64,000 bases of DNA, from the NCBI RefSeq assembly GCF_010645065.1, contig NZ_JAADZW010000011.1, positions 62,001 through 126,000 on the forward strand. Reading direction: 5' to 3'. The DNA is from Flavobacterium fluviatile (GTDB lineage: Bacteria > Bacteroidota > Bacteroidia > Flavobacteriales > Flavobacteriaceae). The position numbers and the translations under genes are program-made. The notes below the pieces were generated by a model. It saw only the letters and a list, made by a program, of their open reading frames with translations. It ran no database searches and was not told the origin of the DNA. Below, one piece after another: positions 11,049-18,944 of this stretch. Each line of letters starts with the position of its first letter. Position 1 is the first letter of the stretch.

Positions 11049-11924
11049 TTAGGAAAGGGGAGTACTATTTATTTTTTGATTAATTTGATGTATAGCAACT
11101 TTAAGGACCTGCCAAGAAATTTTAGAGGTATGATGATCAGGGTTAAAACGATTTTTCACCTGTTCACTTGGGTGTATATAATTCCGAAAATCCCTAAGCG
11201 AATGACTGAATTTTTTCACGTCCTCATTGAGGTATCCAACTTCGCAGGAAACTTCTATTAAATTAGCTAGTGTCCACTCACTAAGATGTTTTACTCTGCC
11301 TTCTTTTGTAGGAGCTTTAGAAGCTGTATTGTAAACTCTAGGATGTTTGTTTGCAATGCCGTTTAATAAACCCTCTAAAGTACTGCCGCATAAAAATATA
11401 ACGGAAAGAGGAGCTTCGACACTCAAACATTTTTTGATTTCTGAAAGCCTTAGGTTAAGCGTTTCTGTAAGTGAAGTTTCTAAATTCAATGTATCTAATT
11501 CTAATTCATCAAATTCTTTTTTTAGAAAATCATCTTCTATTGAATTTGCTTTAGAATTTGTTTCTTCAAAAATTATTTTGTCGGCTTTACCAAAACTTAT
11601 AGTAGCTCCATCGCGTATTACTTTCCAACTATCAAAAACAAGGAATTTATTAAAATCATCAATCATTTTATCTAGACGGGTAAAGTTTTCAATGAAATTT
11701 ACTGGGGCAAAGAGTTGAATAATGCATTTATCCAATTCTGGTGTTCCATTAATTTTACTTAGTTTTTCATCGGTGAATTTCCATCTGGAAGGAAAACCTT
11801 CACCATAAGAATCGTTAAAACCTAAATTATTGAAAAACGCAACCAGTTTTGGACCAGTTCTATATTCGGTTTCCTCATTGATAAGATGTCTTAACTTCTC
11901 GAGTGTTTTCTGATGTAAAATCAT
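11049..11924 (-). CDS. HEPN-like abortive-infection family protein
   Basis: The 291-aa protein has an N-terminal half starting LEKLRHLINEETEYRTGPKLVAFF, a segment type seen in abortive-infection proteins (AbiJ-like). The C-terminal half is a helical domain with LSVIFLCGSTLEGLLNGIA and RDFRNYIHPSE. The latter gives R244-x6-H251, the Rx4-6H active-site pattern of HEPN ribonucleases. HEPN proteins often cut RNA as toxins or abortive-infection effectors. It is the first gene of the minus-strand run and reads into the DUF4011 helicase gene. No toxin-antitoxin partner (MNT) is visible next to it. Family placement is moderate; the RNase role is inferred. Confidence 0.6.
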   Translation of the reverse strand: MILHQKTLEKLRHLINEETEYRTGPKLVAFFNNLGFNDSYGEGFPSRWKFTDEKLSKINGTPELDKCIIQLFAPVNFIENFTRLDKMIDDFNKFLVFDSWKVIRDGATISFGKADKIIFEETNSKANSIEDDFLKKEFDELELDTLNLETSLTETLNLRLSEIKKCLSVEAPLSVIFLCGSTLEGLLNGIANKHPRVYNTASKAPTKEGRVKHLSEWTLANLIEVSCEVGYLNEDVKKFSHSLRDFRNYIHPSEQVKNRFNPDHHTSKISWQVLKVAIHQINQKINSTPLS

Positions 11925-12340
11925 ATTGCTTTATTTAGCTATTTAATGAAATCATTAATTAAGATAATTGCAAAAATTAGAAATTTAAATTTAAAGTTTT
12001 TACGGAAAAACGTAATTGTAAAATTTATTTTAAAAATAAAAATTGAATAAATGTGTTTTTGCAAATGGATTTTGAATGTTTATTAAAACATTAAGTTCAA
12101 TATTTTCAAAATTATAGATTAAAGAATATAAATCACTACGTATAAATACCTTTTTTAGTTAGGGCTCAATCTATTGTAGTTCCATTTTTGTCAAAGTCAT
12201 CTCTGGTATTAAAGGTAAATTTGGCTTTGATTTATATTTACTGGCTGGTGATTTTAATACAAATTTAATTGCATTTAATTAAATGATATAGTTACAGGTT
12301 AGTAAGCAGTTCAAATGGACTGCTATAAAAGCAATAGAAT
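11925..12340. other. Intergenic stretch without a gene
   Basis: AT-rich, with no supportable reading frame. It must hold the promoter of the minus-strand defence run, but no clear TAnnTTTG element is seen; the nearest match (CTAATTTTTGC on the minus strand, about 40 bp before the start codon) is weak. A small hairpin, AGCAGT/ACTGCT, lies at 12305-12324. Confidence 0.5.
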
Positions 12341-12577
12341 CTATTTTGTAATAAGATGCTGTTTTTGAAATTCCTCGATTGTCAGGTTTCCAAGCGCGGA
12401 ATGTCTTCTGTATCTATTATAGAAATTTTTGATATAGTCAATGACTGACTTTTTTGTTTTTTTTATCGTTGTATAGTTGTTTTGGTAAATTAATTCTGTT
12501 TTTGAGGTTTTGAAAAAACTCTCAGAGACAGCATTATAATAGCAATTGCCCTTTCTGCTTCCATAATTCACTATCAT
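12341..12577 (-). pseudogene. IS3-family transposase (OrfB) C-terminal remnant
   Basis: The 78-residue frame carries the end of an rve-type integrase core: SRKGNCYYNAVSESFFKT, then a stretch ending YNRYRRHSALGNLTIEEF, which is diagnostic of IS3/IS150-group OrfB. The usual residue in GNCYDNA is Y here. The first 200 or so residues and OrfA are absent, and no terminal inverted repeats were recognised. It is a dead fragment between the defence run and the retron, a sign of past insertion-sequence activity. Confidence 0.85.
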
Positions 12578-12636
12578 GACCTTTTTCGAACCAAAATCTT
12601 CCTACAACGTTATTTAAGTTTTAACCTGAATTTCTA

Positions 12637-13494
12637 TTATTTACATACGGTTTTCTGCTTCCGGATTTTCTTTATATACTTAATGCGCTCCATGTGTCCT
12701 TTTCTTGAAGCATCACTTTTACTTGGATCTATAGCTGAATTAAATGTGTGTGGTAATGGTGAAATCCCATTGTTTTTAATATGAACCCCCGTGACTTTAG
12801 GGTTATAAGTGCAATAATGAGTTTTTGAGAAATTTATCTTTAATCCTCTATCACGTAACTCACTTATCATATTCAAAGTTTGATCTTTGAAATCCACTGG
12901 TTTTGAAAATGTAATGTCATCTACATAAACGGATAATTTAAATCCATCCGCAATATATTTTTTAAAGATGTCTCCACAGCTATGGTAAACTACAAGTGAA
13001 GCCAAAAATGAAGATGTTGGGCAGCCTTGAGGAATTGCTCCCTCTTTTGTACAAATACGAGTAATCAATTTTGCAACATCCGGATAGAAACCTTCTTTAC
13101 GAAGGGCTTTTTCTACACTTTTAAAATGAACAGAGGGATAGAAATCCTTTAAATCGGTGAGGAAGAAAAATTTATTTCCTTGATGATGGCGAGCATTTAA
13201 TACAGCATCTTTTTTTTTCAATCCACCAAAGAAGTAATTTGGTAAAATAAATTTGTACAGGACATTTTGTAGTAACAATGATTGCACGTGTTTTAATTTT
13301 TGTATTGGTGCATTTATTGGTCTTGTTAAAGCTATTCCATTTTCGAATCTGGGTAGACCCTTTTCATCTGTTTTAGGTTCATCCCAATTTTTGTAAAATT
13401 TACTATCATCAACATCCAATTCATCTGCTAGTTGAATTAAATAGCTTTTGTCAACTTTTAAAGTATATGCTAAATCTTTGATTCGAGTTTTCAT
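12637..13494 (-). CDS. Retron reverse transcriptase
   Basis: The 285-aa protein has the full RT palm: FLTDLKDFYPS with D114, IPQGCPTSS at 154-162 and YVDD at 190-193. It also carries both retron-specific signatures, NAxxH (NARHH, 100-104) and VTG (234-236). Retron RTs copy part of a partner RNA (msr-msd) into a branched RNA-DNA molecule (msDNA) and act in anti-phage tripartite systems. The gene starts 8 bp after the XRE gene, and a candidate msr-msd lies further upstream in the same direction. An XRE-type partner matches what I recall as type VI retrons; that type call is less certain than the retron call. Confidence 0.93.
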   Translation of the reverse strand: MKTRIKDLAYTLKVDKSYLIQLADELDVDDSKFYKNWDEPKTDEKGLPRFENGIALTRPINAPIQKLKHVQSLLLQNVLYKFILPNYFFGGLKKKDAVLNARHHQGNKFFFLTDLKDFYPSVHFKSVEKALRKEGFYPDVAKLITRICTKEGAIPQGCPTSSFLASLVVYHSCGDIFKKYIADGFKLSVYVDDITFSKPVDFKDQTLNMISELRDRGLKINFSKTHYCTYNPKVTGVHIKNNGISPLPHTFNSAIDPSKSDASRKGHMERIKYIKKIRKQKTVCK

Positions 13495-13502
13495 ATTATC
13501 AT

Positions 13503-13793
13503 CTATAAGGAAAAAACATCAGTTACTAAGCCCTTAATTAATGGTTCAAGTATTTTAAATGCATCACGCTTAGACTCTGCAATATCTTCTTTGTCTAATG
13601 AAAAGAAAAATAATATAGGCATGGGAATTGAAAGGGCATTTGCAATTAGTTTTAATATACCTAGAGTTGGCTCTTTTTTTCCTTTTTCTATTGCTGAAAG
13701 ATATGACTGTGATAAGCCACATTTAACAGCAAAATCGGTTTGTTTAATACCTTTCTGCTTTCTTAAATCTTTAATGGCGCTACCTATATCCAT
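13503..13793 (-). CDS. XRE-family helix-turn-helix protein of the retron
   Basis: The 96-aa protein has a Cro/C1-type HTH over residues 4-60 (IKDLRKQKGIKQTDFAVKCGLS, then SYLSAIEKGKKEPT), with a short helical tail. It sits between the 78-aa gene and the RT, with 8 bp to the RT start, so the three are surely one transcript. HTH proteins are the accessory component of one retron class. It may be a regulator, an antitoxin-like partner or part of the effector complex; the sequence does not tell which. Confidence 0.85.
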   Translation of the reverse strand: MDIGSAIKDLRKQKGIKQTDFAVKCGLSQSYLSAIEKGKKEPTLGILKLIANALSIPMPILFFFSLDKEDIAESKRDAFKILEPLIKGLVTDVFSL

Positions 13794-13835
13794 AATAATT
13801 TAAATAAATTAATAAAAAAAATGAGAAGTGTGGAA

Positions 13836-14072
13836 TTAGAATAGTCCTGTGATATCGTCAATCCCGAAGAATTTCAAAAATTTTAGAACCAAAAAGAGTG
13901 TTTGCAACATCTGATCAGGACTATTTCCCTTTTGATTGTTTAACATCTCTTCTAACTCTACAAGAATATTTTCAAGTAAAGCTTTATCTTCTTCCGAGAA
14001 CGCGTACCCGTTCTTTGCGAATAATGACCTAACTCCATTTAGAAGTTGATCAACTTTTTGTTTGTGTTGCAT
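13836..14072 (-). CDS. Small helical protein of the retron operon, unknown function
   Basis: The 78-aa frame is predicted to be almost all helix: a charged N-terminal half (LLNGVRSLFAKNGYAFSEEDKALLENILVELEEML) and a hydrophobic C-terminal helix (LQTLFLVLKFLKFFGI). It is the first frame after the candidate retron RNA and lies 42 bp before the XRE gene on the same strand. The amphipathic tail would suit a small membrane-active toxin or a protein-binding partner, but I recognise no family. Its position makes it the best candidate for the retron effector. Confidence 0.6.
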   Translation of the reverse strand: MQHKQKVDQLLNGVRSLFAKNGYAFSEEDKALLENILVELEEMLNNQKGNSPDQMLQTLFLVLKFLKFFGIDDITGLF

Positions 14073-14129
14073 ACTGTATAGTATTAAAATTACATGGGAA
14101 GCACTATTGCTACCTGCTTAATTAGCTGC

Positions 14130-14523
14130 GTGAACCCATATAGGATACAGTTCTGAAAACACTTCTCGATTTCCTGCTTAAAAAAAATAAAAATAAATTT
14201 CATCTAATCTTATCTGACTTTTATCTAATAACGTTTTCGTCTAATAGCATCTTTATCTAACAGCGTTGAACTAATAAGGTTTTCAGCTAATAAGATTTTT
14301 GAACTAATAGGTTTTAAGCTAATAAGGCTTTAGTCAAATTGAATTTGCGATGTCATTCAATCTAGGTCTAAGCAATTTTGTAAGGGATGGATTCCAATCG
14401 AACTTTGATGCCCACGTAAGGCGTTTTCGGTTCATCGGTTTCGTTTCCTTTATATTAACCCATAATGGGTGGAGGGAAAACCCTCTTCAACAGTTTTTGT
14501 AAAAAAAAAACTCTTGGGTTCAC
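14130..14523 (-). ncRNA. Candidate retron msr-msd RNA
   Basis: On the minus strand, GTGAACCCA (14523-14515) is exactly complementary to TGGGTTCAC (14138-14130). This is the expected a1/a2 pair bounding a retron RNA, and it lies between a promoter-like element and the retron genes. Directly after a1 come three short hairpins, as in an msr: GTTTTT/AAAAAC, GAGGG-TTTT-CCCTC (14485-14472) and ACCCAT/ATGGGT (14470-14458). Further on there is a 9-bp stem (around 14365-14336, one wobble) and then the tandem array at 14335-14204. At 394 nt it is longer than most known retron RNAs. The branching guanosine and the msd end cannot be fixed by eye. Confidence 0.65.
14204..14335. repeat. Tandem array of a ~16-bp CTAATA unit inside the retron RNA
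   Basis: On the plus strand CTAATA (one copy CTAACA) recurs at 14225, 14241, 14257, 14271, 14287, 14304 and 14319, a spacing of 14-17 bp, usually followed by AGG/ACG and a T-run. Degenerate copies extend to 14204. In the retron RNA sense the unit reads TTATTAG-nnn-AAAA. There are no distinct spacers, so this is not CRISPR. Confidence 0.8.
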
Positions 14524-14551
14524 TACACAAACATTTCAAAGAACTACAGTG

Positions 14552-14559
14552 CAAATATA
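14552..14559 (-). promoter_or_regulatory. -7 promoter element of the retron operon
   Basis: The minus strand reads TATATTTG here, a perfect Bacteroidota -7 element (TAnnTTTG); no convincing -33 TTTG is seen. Transcription would start near 14545, about 20 nt before the a1 arm. The early transcript contains GTTCTTTGA, like the boxA-type leader of Bacteroidota rRNA operons. Confidence 0.6.
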
Positions 14560-14779
14560 GTAAAATATTTCTAATAGAAATAAAAATACCTAAAAAATAT
14601 GTTTTTTTTTCTGTGAGAGATAAAATAAATATGATGCAGTGTTTTTTTTTGTCCCCCAATTTGACATTTAGCTATATTACTAGATACTTAAAGATTATAT
14701 TTAAAGGGTATAAATACCTATTGTGTTTGAAGTTAAAAATGAGTTAATTGCTTCTTTTATTATAAACTAGATTTAAGTT

Positions 14780-15655
14780 ATGTCAAGAAGAGGAGATGAT
14801 GGCTGTACATTTATTATGACCTTTTTTAGTATTATTGCTACTATAATATATTCGATAGTTCTTGCATTTCAAGGGCAATTTACTCCTATTAGAGTTGTTT
14901 TGGTAATTGCTACCATTATTTTGGCTTTGTATTTATGGGATAAATTCAAGCAATGGAAATCTAAGCAACAAATAGTTAAAAATGAAAAAAGCTCAACTGG
15001 TAGTATTATTGTTTTTATTTTTATAGCTGCTTTTGTTGTCGTCCTTATCAAAACAACAAAGAAAAAAGGTTATGCTACAGATAAAAGTGTTTCGGTTGAT
15101 TATACAAAACCCGTAATAAAAGTAAATGAAAATGAAGATCTATATGTAAGTAAAGAAGCTAAAAAAGAAATAATCTGGTCTTTCCACAACTTTAATAATA
15201 GTAGCTTTGAATTACCAGAAAACTTAGTAATAAGTAATGAATATTCTAATGGTCATTCAAACATCTATTTTGATTATAATTCGAATTTTTCATTTTCAAT
15301 AAGTTATGAAATGTTGAATGAAGAAAATTTAAATTCAAATATTGAAGATTTACCGATTGATCTGCAACAATATGCTGAGGCTTTTAATGAAAATAACAAA
15401 CGTAATTTTGATGATTTTATACTTGATAGTTATGAAATATCTGAACTAGGTAATAAGAAAAGCATCAAGATTCAACAATCTTCTCGAAAAGTTTCTGGCG
15501 TCAAGAATATCAAAATGAAAGTTGTAAATTATAATGTAATCTCAACACCATATTATTATAATATTACTTATTCATATCCTAAAGACAGTATTAAGTACGA
15601 TACTATATTTAAAAAAATTGAAAAATCCTTCATTTTTAAAGATACAGTAAAATAA
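14780..15655 (+). CDS. Uncharacterised membrane protein
   Basis: The 291-aa protein has three hydrophobic segments, about residues 9-30, 37-53 and 73-93, separated by a basic loop. A hydrophilic domain of some 190 residues follows, rich in Asn, Ser and aromatic residues. The tail pattern (GNKKSIKIQQSSRKVSGVKN, then a stretch ending FKKIEKSFIF) is like small alpha/beta lipoprotein-like domains that carry a stress-induced or PsbP-like fold, but no family is firmly recognised. It stands alone, divergent from the retron operon, in AT-rich DNA. Its presence among defence genes is the only functional hint. Confidence 0.6.
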   Translation: MSRRGDDGCTFIMTFFSIIATIIYSIVLAFQGQFTPIRVVLVIATIILALYLWDKFKQWKSKQQIVKNEKSSTGSIIVFIFIAAFVVVLIKTTKKKGYATDKSVSVDYTKPVIKVNENEDLYVSKEAKKEIIWSFHNFNNSSFELPENLVISNEYSNGHSNIYFDYNSNFSFSISYEMLNEENLNSNIEDLPIDLQQYAEAFNENNKRNFDDFILDSYEISELGNKKSIKIQQSSRKVSGVKNIKMKVVNYNVISTPYYYNITYSYPKDSIKYDTIFKKIEKSFIFKDTVK

Positions 15656-16123
15656 GCTCATATCCTTTGTACCATGTAGTCAATTTTAAGATGTAGTACT
15701 TTTAAACTGTTGTACTTTTTAATTAGTTGGATGTCCACAAATTATTTATAATTTGTAGTGCTTTTTAGTTTGGAAATGAATGTTATGTTCTTGAAAAAGA
15801 TTATAATAACTAAGGATAATGTCCTTCATTAACACTGTTCAAAAGCGATTATTAATTAATTTTTATAGAAGCTATAGTTTGCCGACTAGTTATAATAGAT
15901 TTATAAAAAAACAAGTATAAATACCTGCTAATCCATATTAATTATTAAATACATTTGAAACTACTTTCCGAAAAGGATATGCAAATATGGTTTTCCGTAA
16001 ATTCAATTATTTAAAAAGAAAGATATTTGATCATTGTACGCTTCTTGTTATTATTATTTAATAAAATAAAACGTATTTAGTAAACTACAACTTGATATTA
16101 AAATAAGAATTTAACAGTAAATT
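15656..16123. other. Intergenic stretch without a gene
   Basis: 468 bp of strongly AT-rich DNA between the membrane protein gene and the NA37-like gene. No open frame, hairpin terminator or clear promoter was found by eye. Confidence 0.5.
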
Positions 16124-17185
16124 ATGCAAGATAAAATTAAGGTAAATCGATACATTATTCATTTTTTGGATAAACAAAAAAGTAAGACGACTGCAACAAT
16201 TGATTATTCTCAAAAAGTTTCGCAAACGGATGATTTCTCCAAAATCTTGACAGAGAGTTTACATAAATCAATTACAGAAAGTGCATCACTGAAAAACACC
16301 AAATTCAAAGCAAATAACACTAACGATTTTTCAACCTTCTTAAATAATTATTTGGAATTATCTGACGACGCTGATGATCAAAGTTTTTTAGATTTTTCGA
16401 AAACTCTAGAAAAGTTAAGAGAAGAAGTAGAGAATAAGCCATTTGCAACTGGTGGATACTATCTATTTATTGATTATGCTATTGATAATAGCAGATATAT
16501 TTCTGTAGTCGTATTAAGAAAGAAAGGTGGTCTGAATGTTATCAAAAAAGATGGAGTATATACTTTAGATAATACTGAAAATATAAATATTGATAAAATT
16601 GCGATGGCATTTCGTCTAAATTTTTCAATCTATTTAAATCTAGAATCAGAAGTGGATAAAAATAATTATCTAGCTCTTATTACAACTCAACAAGATGGCG
16701 AAATTTCTGAATATTTTAGAGATTGGGTAAATGCTGGTGATATGATCAAGAACTCAGAAAACACAAAAAATTTTCTTAGGATTGTTAAAAACATTGATAT
16801 GCCACAAAATGATGCTGGCGAAGATTCCTTTAAGAGTCTTGATGAATTTAAAAGGGCCATATTTGACCATATAAAAGACAGGAAGAGTAAAACCATTAAT
16901 TTGTTAGATATAAGTAGAAACTTTTATGGTGAAGGCAATGAAAATAAAATTGCAGAAACTGCCAGAGAATATGGAATTGATATAGACAATGAATTTAAAA
17001 AAGATGCTAGGATTGTACGTGAATTAATCACTATTAAAGCAAGTGTTGATGGTATAATCTTATCCGTTGATTATGATAAAATAAATCCTGACGAAGTAGA
17101 AATAAAAGATGAATATATATTGATTAAAAATAAAAAATTAGCAAATAAACTAACAATTAGATATAATGCTGCAAATAGTAAGTAA
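16124..17185 (+). CDS. NA37/YejK-like nucleoid-associated protein
   Basis: The 353-aa protein shows the layout of the 37-kDa nucleoid-associated family (NdpA/YejK): a variable N-terminus, GGYYLFIDYAIDNSRYISVVVL around residues 108-130, and ALITTQQDGEISEYFRDW around 187-205, corresponding to the family's conserved core. The C-terminal third has a beta-rich segment. Classical NA37 proteins bind the nucleoid, but related proteins also occur in accessory islands. Its stop overlaps the next start by one base (TAATG), so the two proteins are translationally coupled and probably work together. Family call moderate to good, role unknown. Confidence 0.7.
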   Translation: MQDKIKVNRYIIHFLDKQKSKTTATIDYSQKVSQTDDFSKILTESLHKSITESASLKNTKFKANNTNDFSTFLNNYLELSDDADDQSFLDFSKTLEKLREEVENKPFATGGYYLFIDYAIDNSRYISVVVLRKKGGLNVIKKDGVYTLDNTENINIDKIAMAFRLNFSIYLNLESEVDKNNYLALITTQQDGEISEYFRDWVNAGDMIKNSENTKNFLRIVKNIDMPQNDAGEDSFKSLDEFKRAIFDHIKDRKSKTINLLDISRNFYGEGNENKIAETAREYGIDIDNEFKKDARIVRELITIKASVDGIILSVDYDKINPDEVEIKDEYILIKNKKLANKLTIRYNAANSK

Positions 17186-18546
17186 TGGAAAATGAAAGTT
17201 TAATTGAGGATTTTATAAAATTATTTAATGATAAGACTGATTGTGATACTATTATTAAAAGTGGTGTTGAAACAAGGTTTACGTTAAATACAGCTGAGTC
17301 TTCTTTAATTAATAAAACAATTAATAATGTTTTTCAAGATGCCGATGTTGTTTCAAATAAAATAACAATTAATTTAAATAAATGCAAATTTGAAAATTGT
17401 TATTTTTTCCATGATATTAAAGACTATCTCATAAACTTTGATAGATACAGAAATACATATCTTGAATCAGATATTATTATTTTAAGATATCAGGGAACAT
17501 CGCTCTGGAAGCATAAAAATGAAAATTTTAGCCAGGAAAAAGCATTGGTTTTTAACTTTCCAATCTACAATGAATTATTTGATTTTTTTAAAGACAATAC
17601 ATTATTTACAACATTTTATAGTCCAATAAATAATGAAATAATTATATTAAACAAGGATAACGGTGCTTTTCATATAGGTTATAAAAATTTAGAAGAAAAA
17701 GTTTCAGTATTACCTCATTTACAACCTCTTATTCAAGTTCTTAAAGATAATTTTGTTAACAAAGAATTTGTGCAATTTTTCAAAGAAAACATTACGGTAT
17801 TTGGTATTGGAAATTCTGATCCTAAGGAAAGATTTTTTGAGATTTTAAAAAATTTAAATCCAATAATTCTATTAACAGAACGGGATTATGAAAATTATGT
17901 TCGAGACTTTAATTTTGAGAATATTAAGACTAAATTTAAGGAAGAAAGAAATAAGTATTTTGAAGGTCTGGAGAAAAATATTGAATTAGTTAGTAAGCAG
18001 GTATTGTCAATTCCATTAACATTTGCGGCTACAGCTTTTGCTAGTTATCAAGTTAAAGATAAGCCACTCATTGTTTTCTTAATTTTACTAGCTTTTCTTT
18101 TATATTCAATTATTGCATTTAAGATGCTTGGAATTTCACAATTTAATATCCAATGTATAAATGAAGATGTTAATAAAGAGGAAAAGGAAATTATAGATAA
18201 TTATAATAAGAATTACAGTCATTTCGAGGAAGACTTTAATAAAATTCGATCGAAAATCTCTAAGATTGAAAGTTTAATGTCATTGATTAGATGGGTACTT
18301 AAAAGTATGTTAGCTCTCTTTTTTCTATTTTCGGTTTATCAAATTTTCAATAAAGATCAATTAAAAAAAGAATCAATTTCCATTCCTTTAGAAAAAATAA
18401 AATATATTTCAATTGATAGTCTTGTGCTATTAAAGAAAGATAGTGTACTAATAAAGAAAGATATTGTGAACACTATCACAATTTCGAAAAAGAAAGGCAC
18501 CGTTAATTTGTCCACAGTACCAGATAAAAATTCAATCACACATTAA
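17185..18546 (+). CDS. Membrane protein coupled to the NA37-like gene, unknown function
   Basis: The 453-aa protein has a soluble N-terminal region of about 270 residues without recognised motifs. Two closely spaced membrane segments (about 274-290 and 294-315) follow, then a charged helical linker likely to form a coiled coil (about 325-365), a third membrane segment (367-388) and a short Lys/Ser-rich tail. The start codon shares its A with the stop of the NA37-like gene. A large cytosolic sensor-like part plus a few membrane helices is a common plan for defence effectors that act on the membrane; here that is only an inference from context. Confidence 0.65.
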   Translation: MENESLIEDFIKLFNDKTDCDTIIKSGVETRFTLNTAESSLINKTINNVFQDADVVSNKITINLNKCKFENCYFFHDIKDYLINFDRYRNTYLESDIIILRYQGTSLWKHKNENFSQEKALVFNFPIYNELFDFFKDNTLFTTFYSPINNEIIILNKDNGAFHIGYKNLEEKVSVLPHLQPLIQVLKDNFVNKEFVQFFKENITVFGIGNSDPKERFFEILKNLNPIILLTERDYENYVRDFNFENIKTKFKEERNKYFEGLEKNIELVSKQVLSIPLTFAATAFASYQVKDKPLIVFLILLAFLLYSIIAFKMLGISQFNIQCINEDVNKEEKEIIDNYNKNYSHFEEDFNKIRSKISKIESLMSLIRWVLKSMLALFFLFSVYQIFNKDQLKKESISIPLEKIKYISIDSLVLLKKDSVLIKKDIVNTITISKKKGTVNLSTVPDKNSITH

Positions 18547-18587
18547 AATAACTTAAAAATATACAATTTGAGTAGTAATACATCTTT

Positions 18588-18842
18588 TTATAATTCTTCA
18601 AAATTGAAAAGCATTTTAATGTTGACATTCAGTTCTTTAGCTATTCCAAATAAGGCTTCAACAGTAGTATTAGTTTGACCTCTTTCAATCAAACCTATAT
18701 GGTTTTTTACTAATCCTACTCTTAATCCAAGCTCTTCTTGTGAAATAGGTTTTCCTGTATCCTTATTAATACATTTATTCCGTAATTGTGTTATTCTTTT
18801 TCCTAGCAGTATTCTTTCCGTTACAAAGCGTTCTTTTTCCAT
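18588..18842 (-). CDS. XRE-family transcriptional regulator
   Basis: The 84-aa protein consists of a single HTH domain: LGKRITQLRNK, then ISQEELGLRVGLVKNHIGLIE and RGQTNTTVEALFGIAKELNV. The form ISQEELG...IERG is typical of short Bacteroidota XRE regulators. It converges with the NA37/membrane-protein module (42 bp between stops) and diverges from the structured RNA at 18945. It could control either. Confidence 0.85.
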   Translation of the reverse strand: MEKERFVTERILLGKRITQLRNKCINKDTGKPISQEELGLRVGLVKNHIGLIERGQTNTTVEALFGIAKELNVNIKMLFNFEEL

Positions 18843-18909
18843 TTGATAAAATTCGCTTTTTACAAAAATAAAAAAGGCAATATATATATTGCTTTTAAAA
18901 TAATATTGT

Positions 18910-18937
18910 TATATTTGGCAGTAATAATTTATATTTG
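18910..18937 (+). promoter_or_regulatory. Two -7 promoter elements ahead of the structured RNA
   Basis: TATATTTG occurs twice on the plus strand, at 18910-18917 and 18930-18937. A TTG at 18906-18908 lies 21 bp before the second copy, an acceptable Bacteroidota -33. The second would start transcription near 18945, right at the base of the structured RNA. Confidence 0.6.
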
Positions 18938-18944
18938 CGATACT

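Noticed and set aside
14204..14335. Possible CRISPR array
   Set aside because: Units are 14-17 bp with no unique spacers and no cas genes; it is a plain tandem repeat.
14450..14747. Frames on both strands in the retron RNA and promoter
   Set aside because: They cover the hairpins and AT-rich promoter and have no recognisable protein character.
18588..18842. XRE protein as antitoxin of a HigBA-type pair
   Set aside because: No toxin-sized frame with RelE-like motifs adjoins it on either side.
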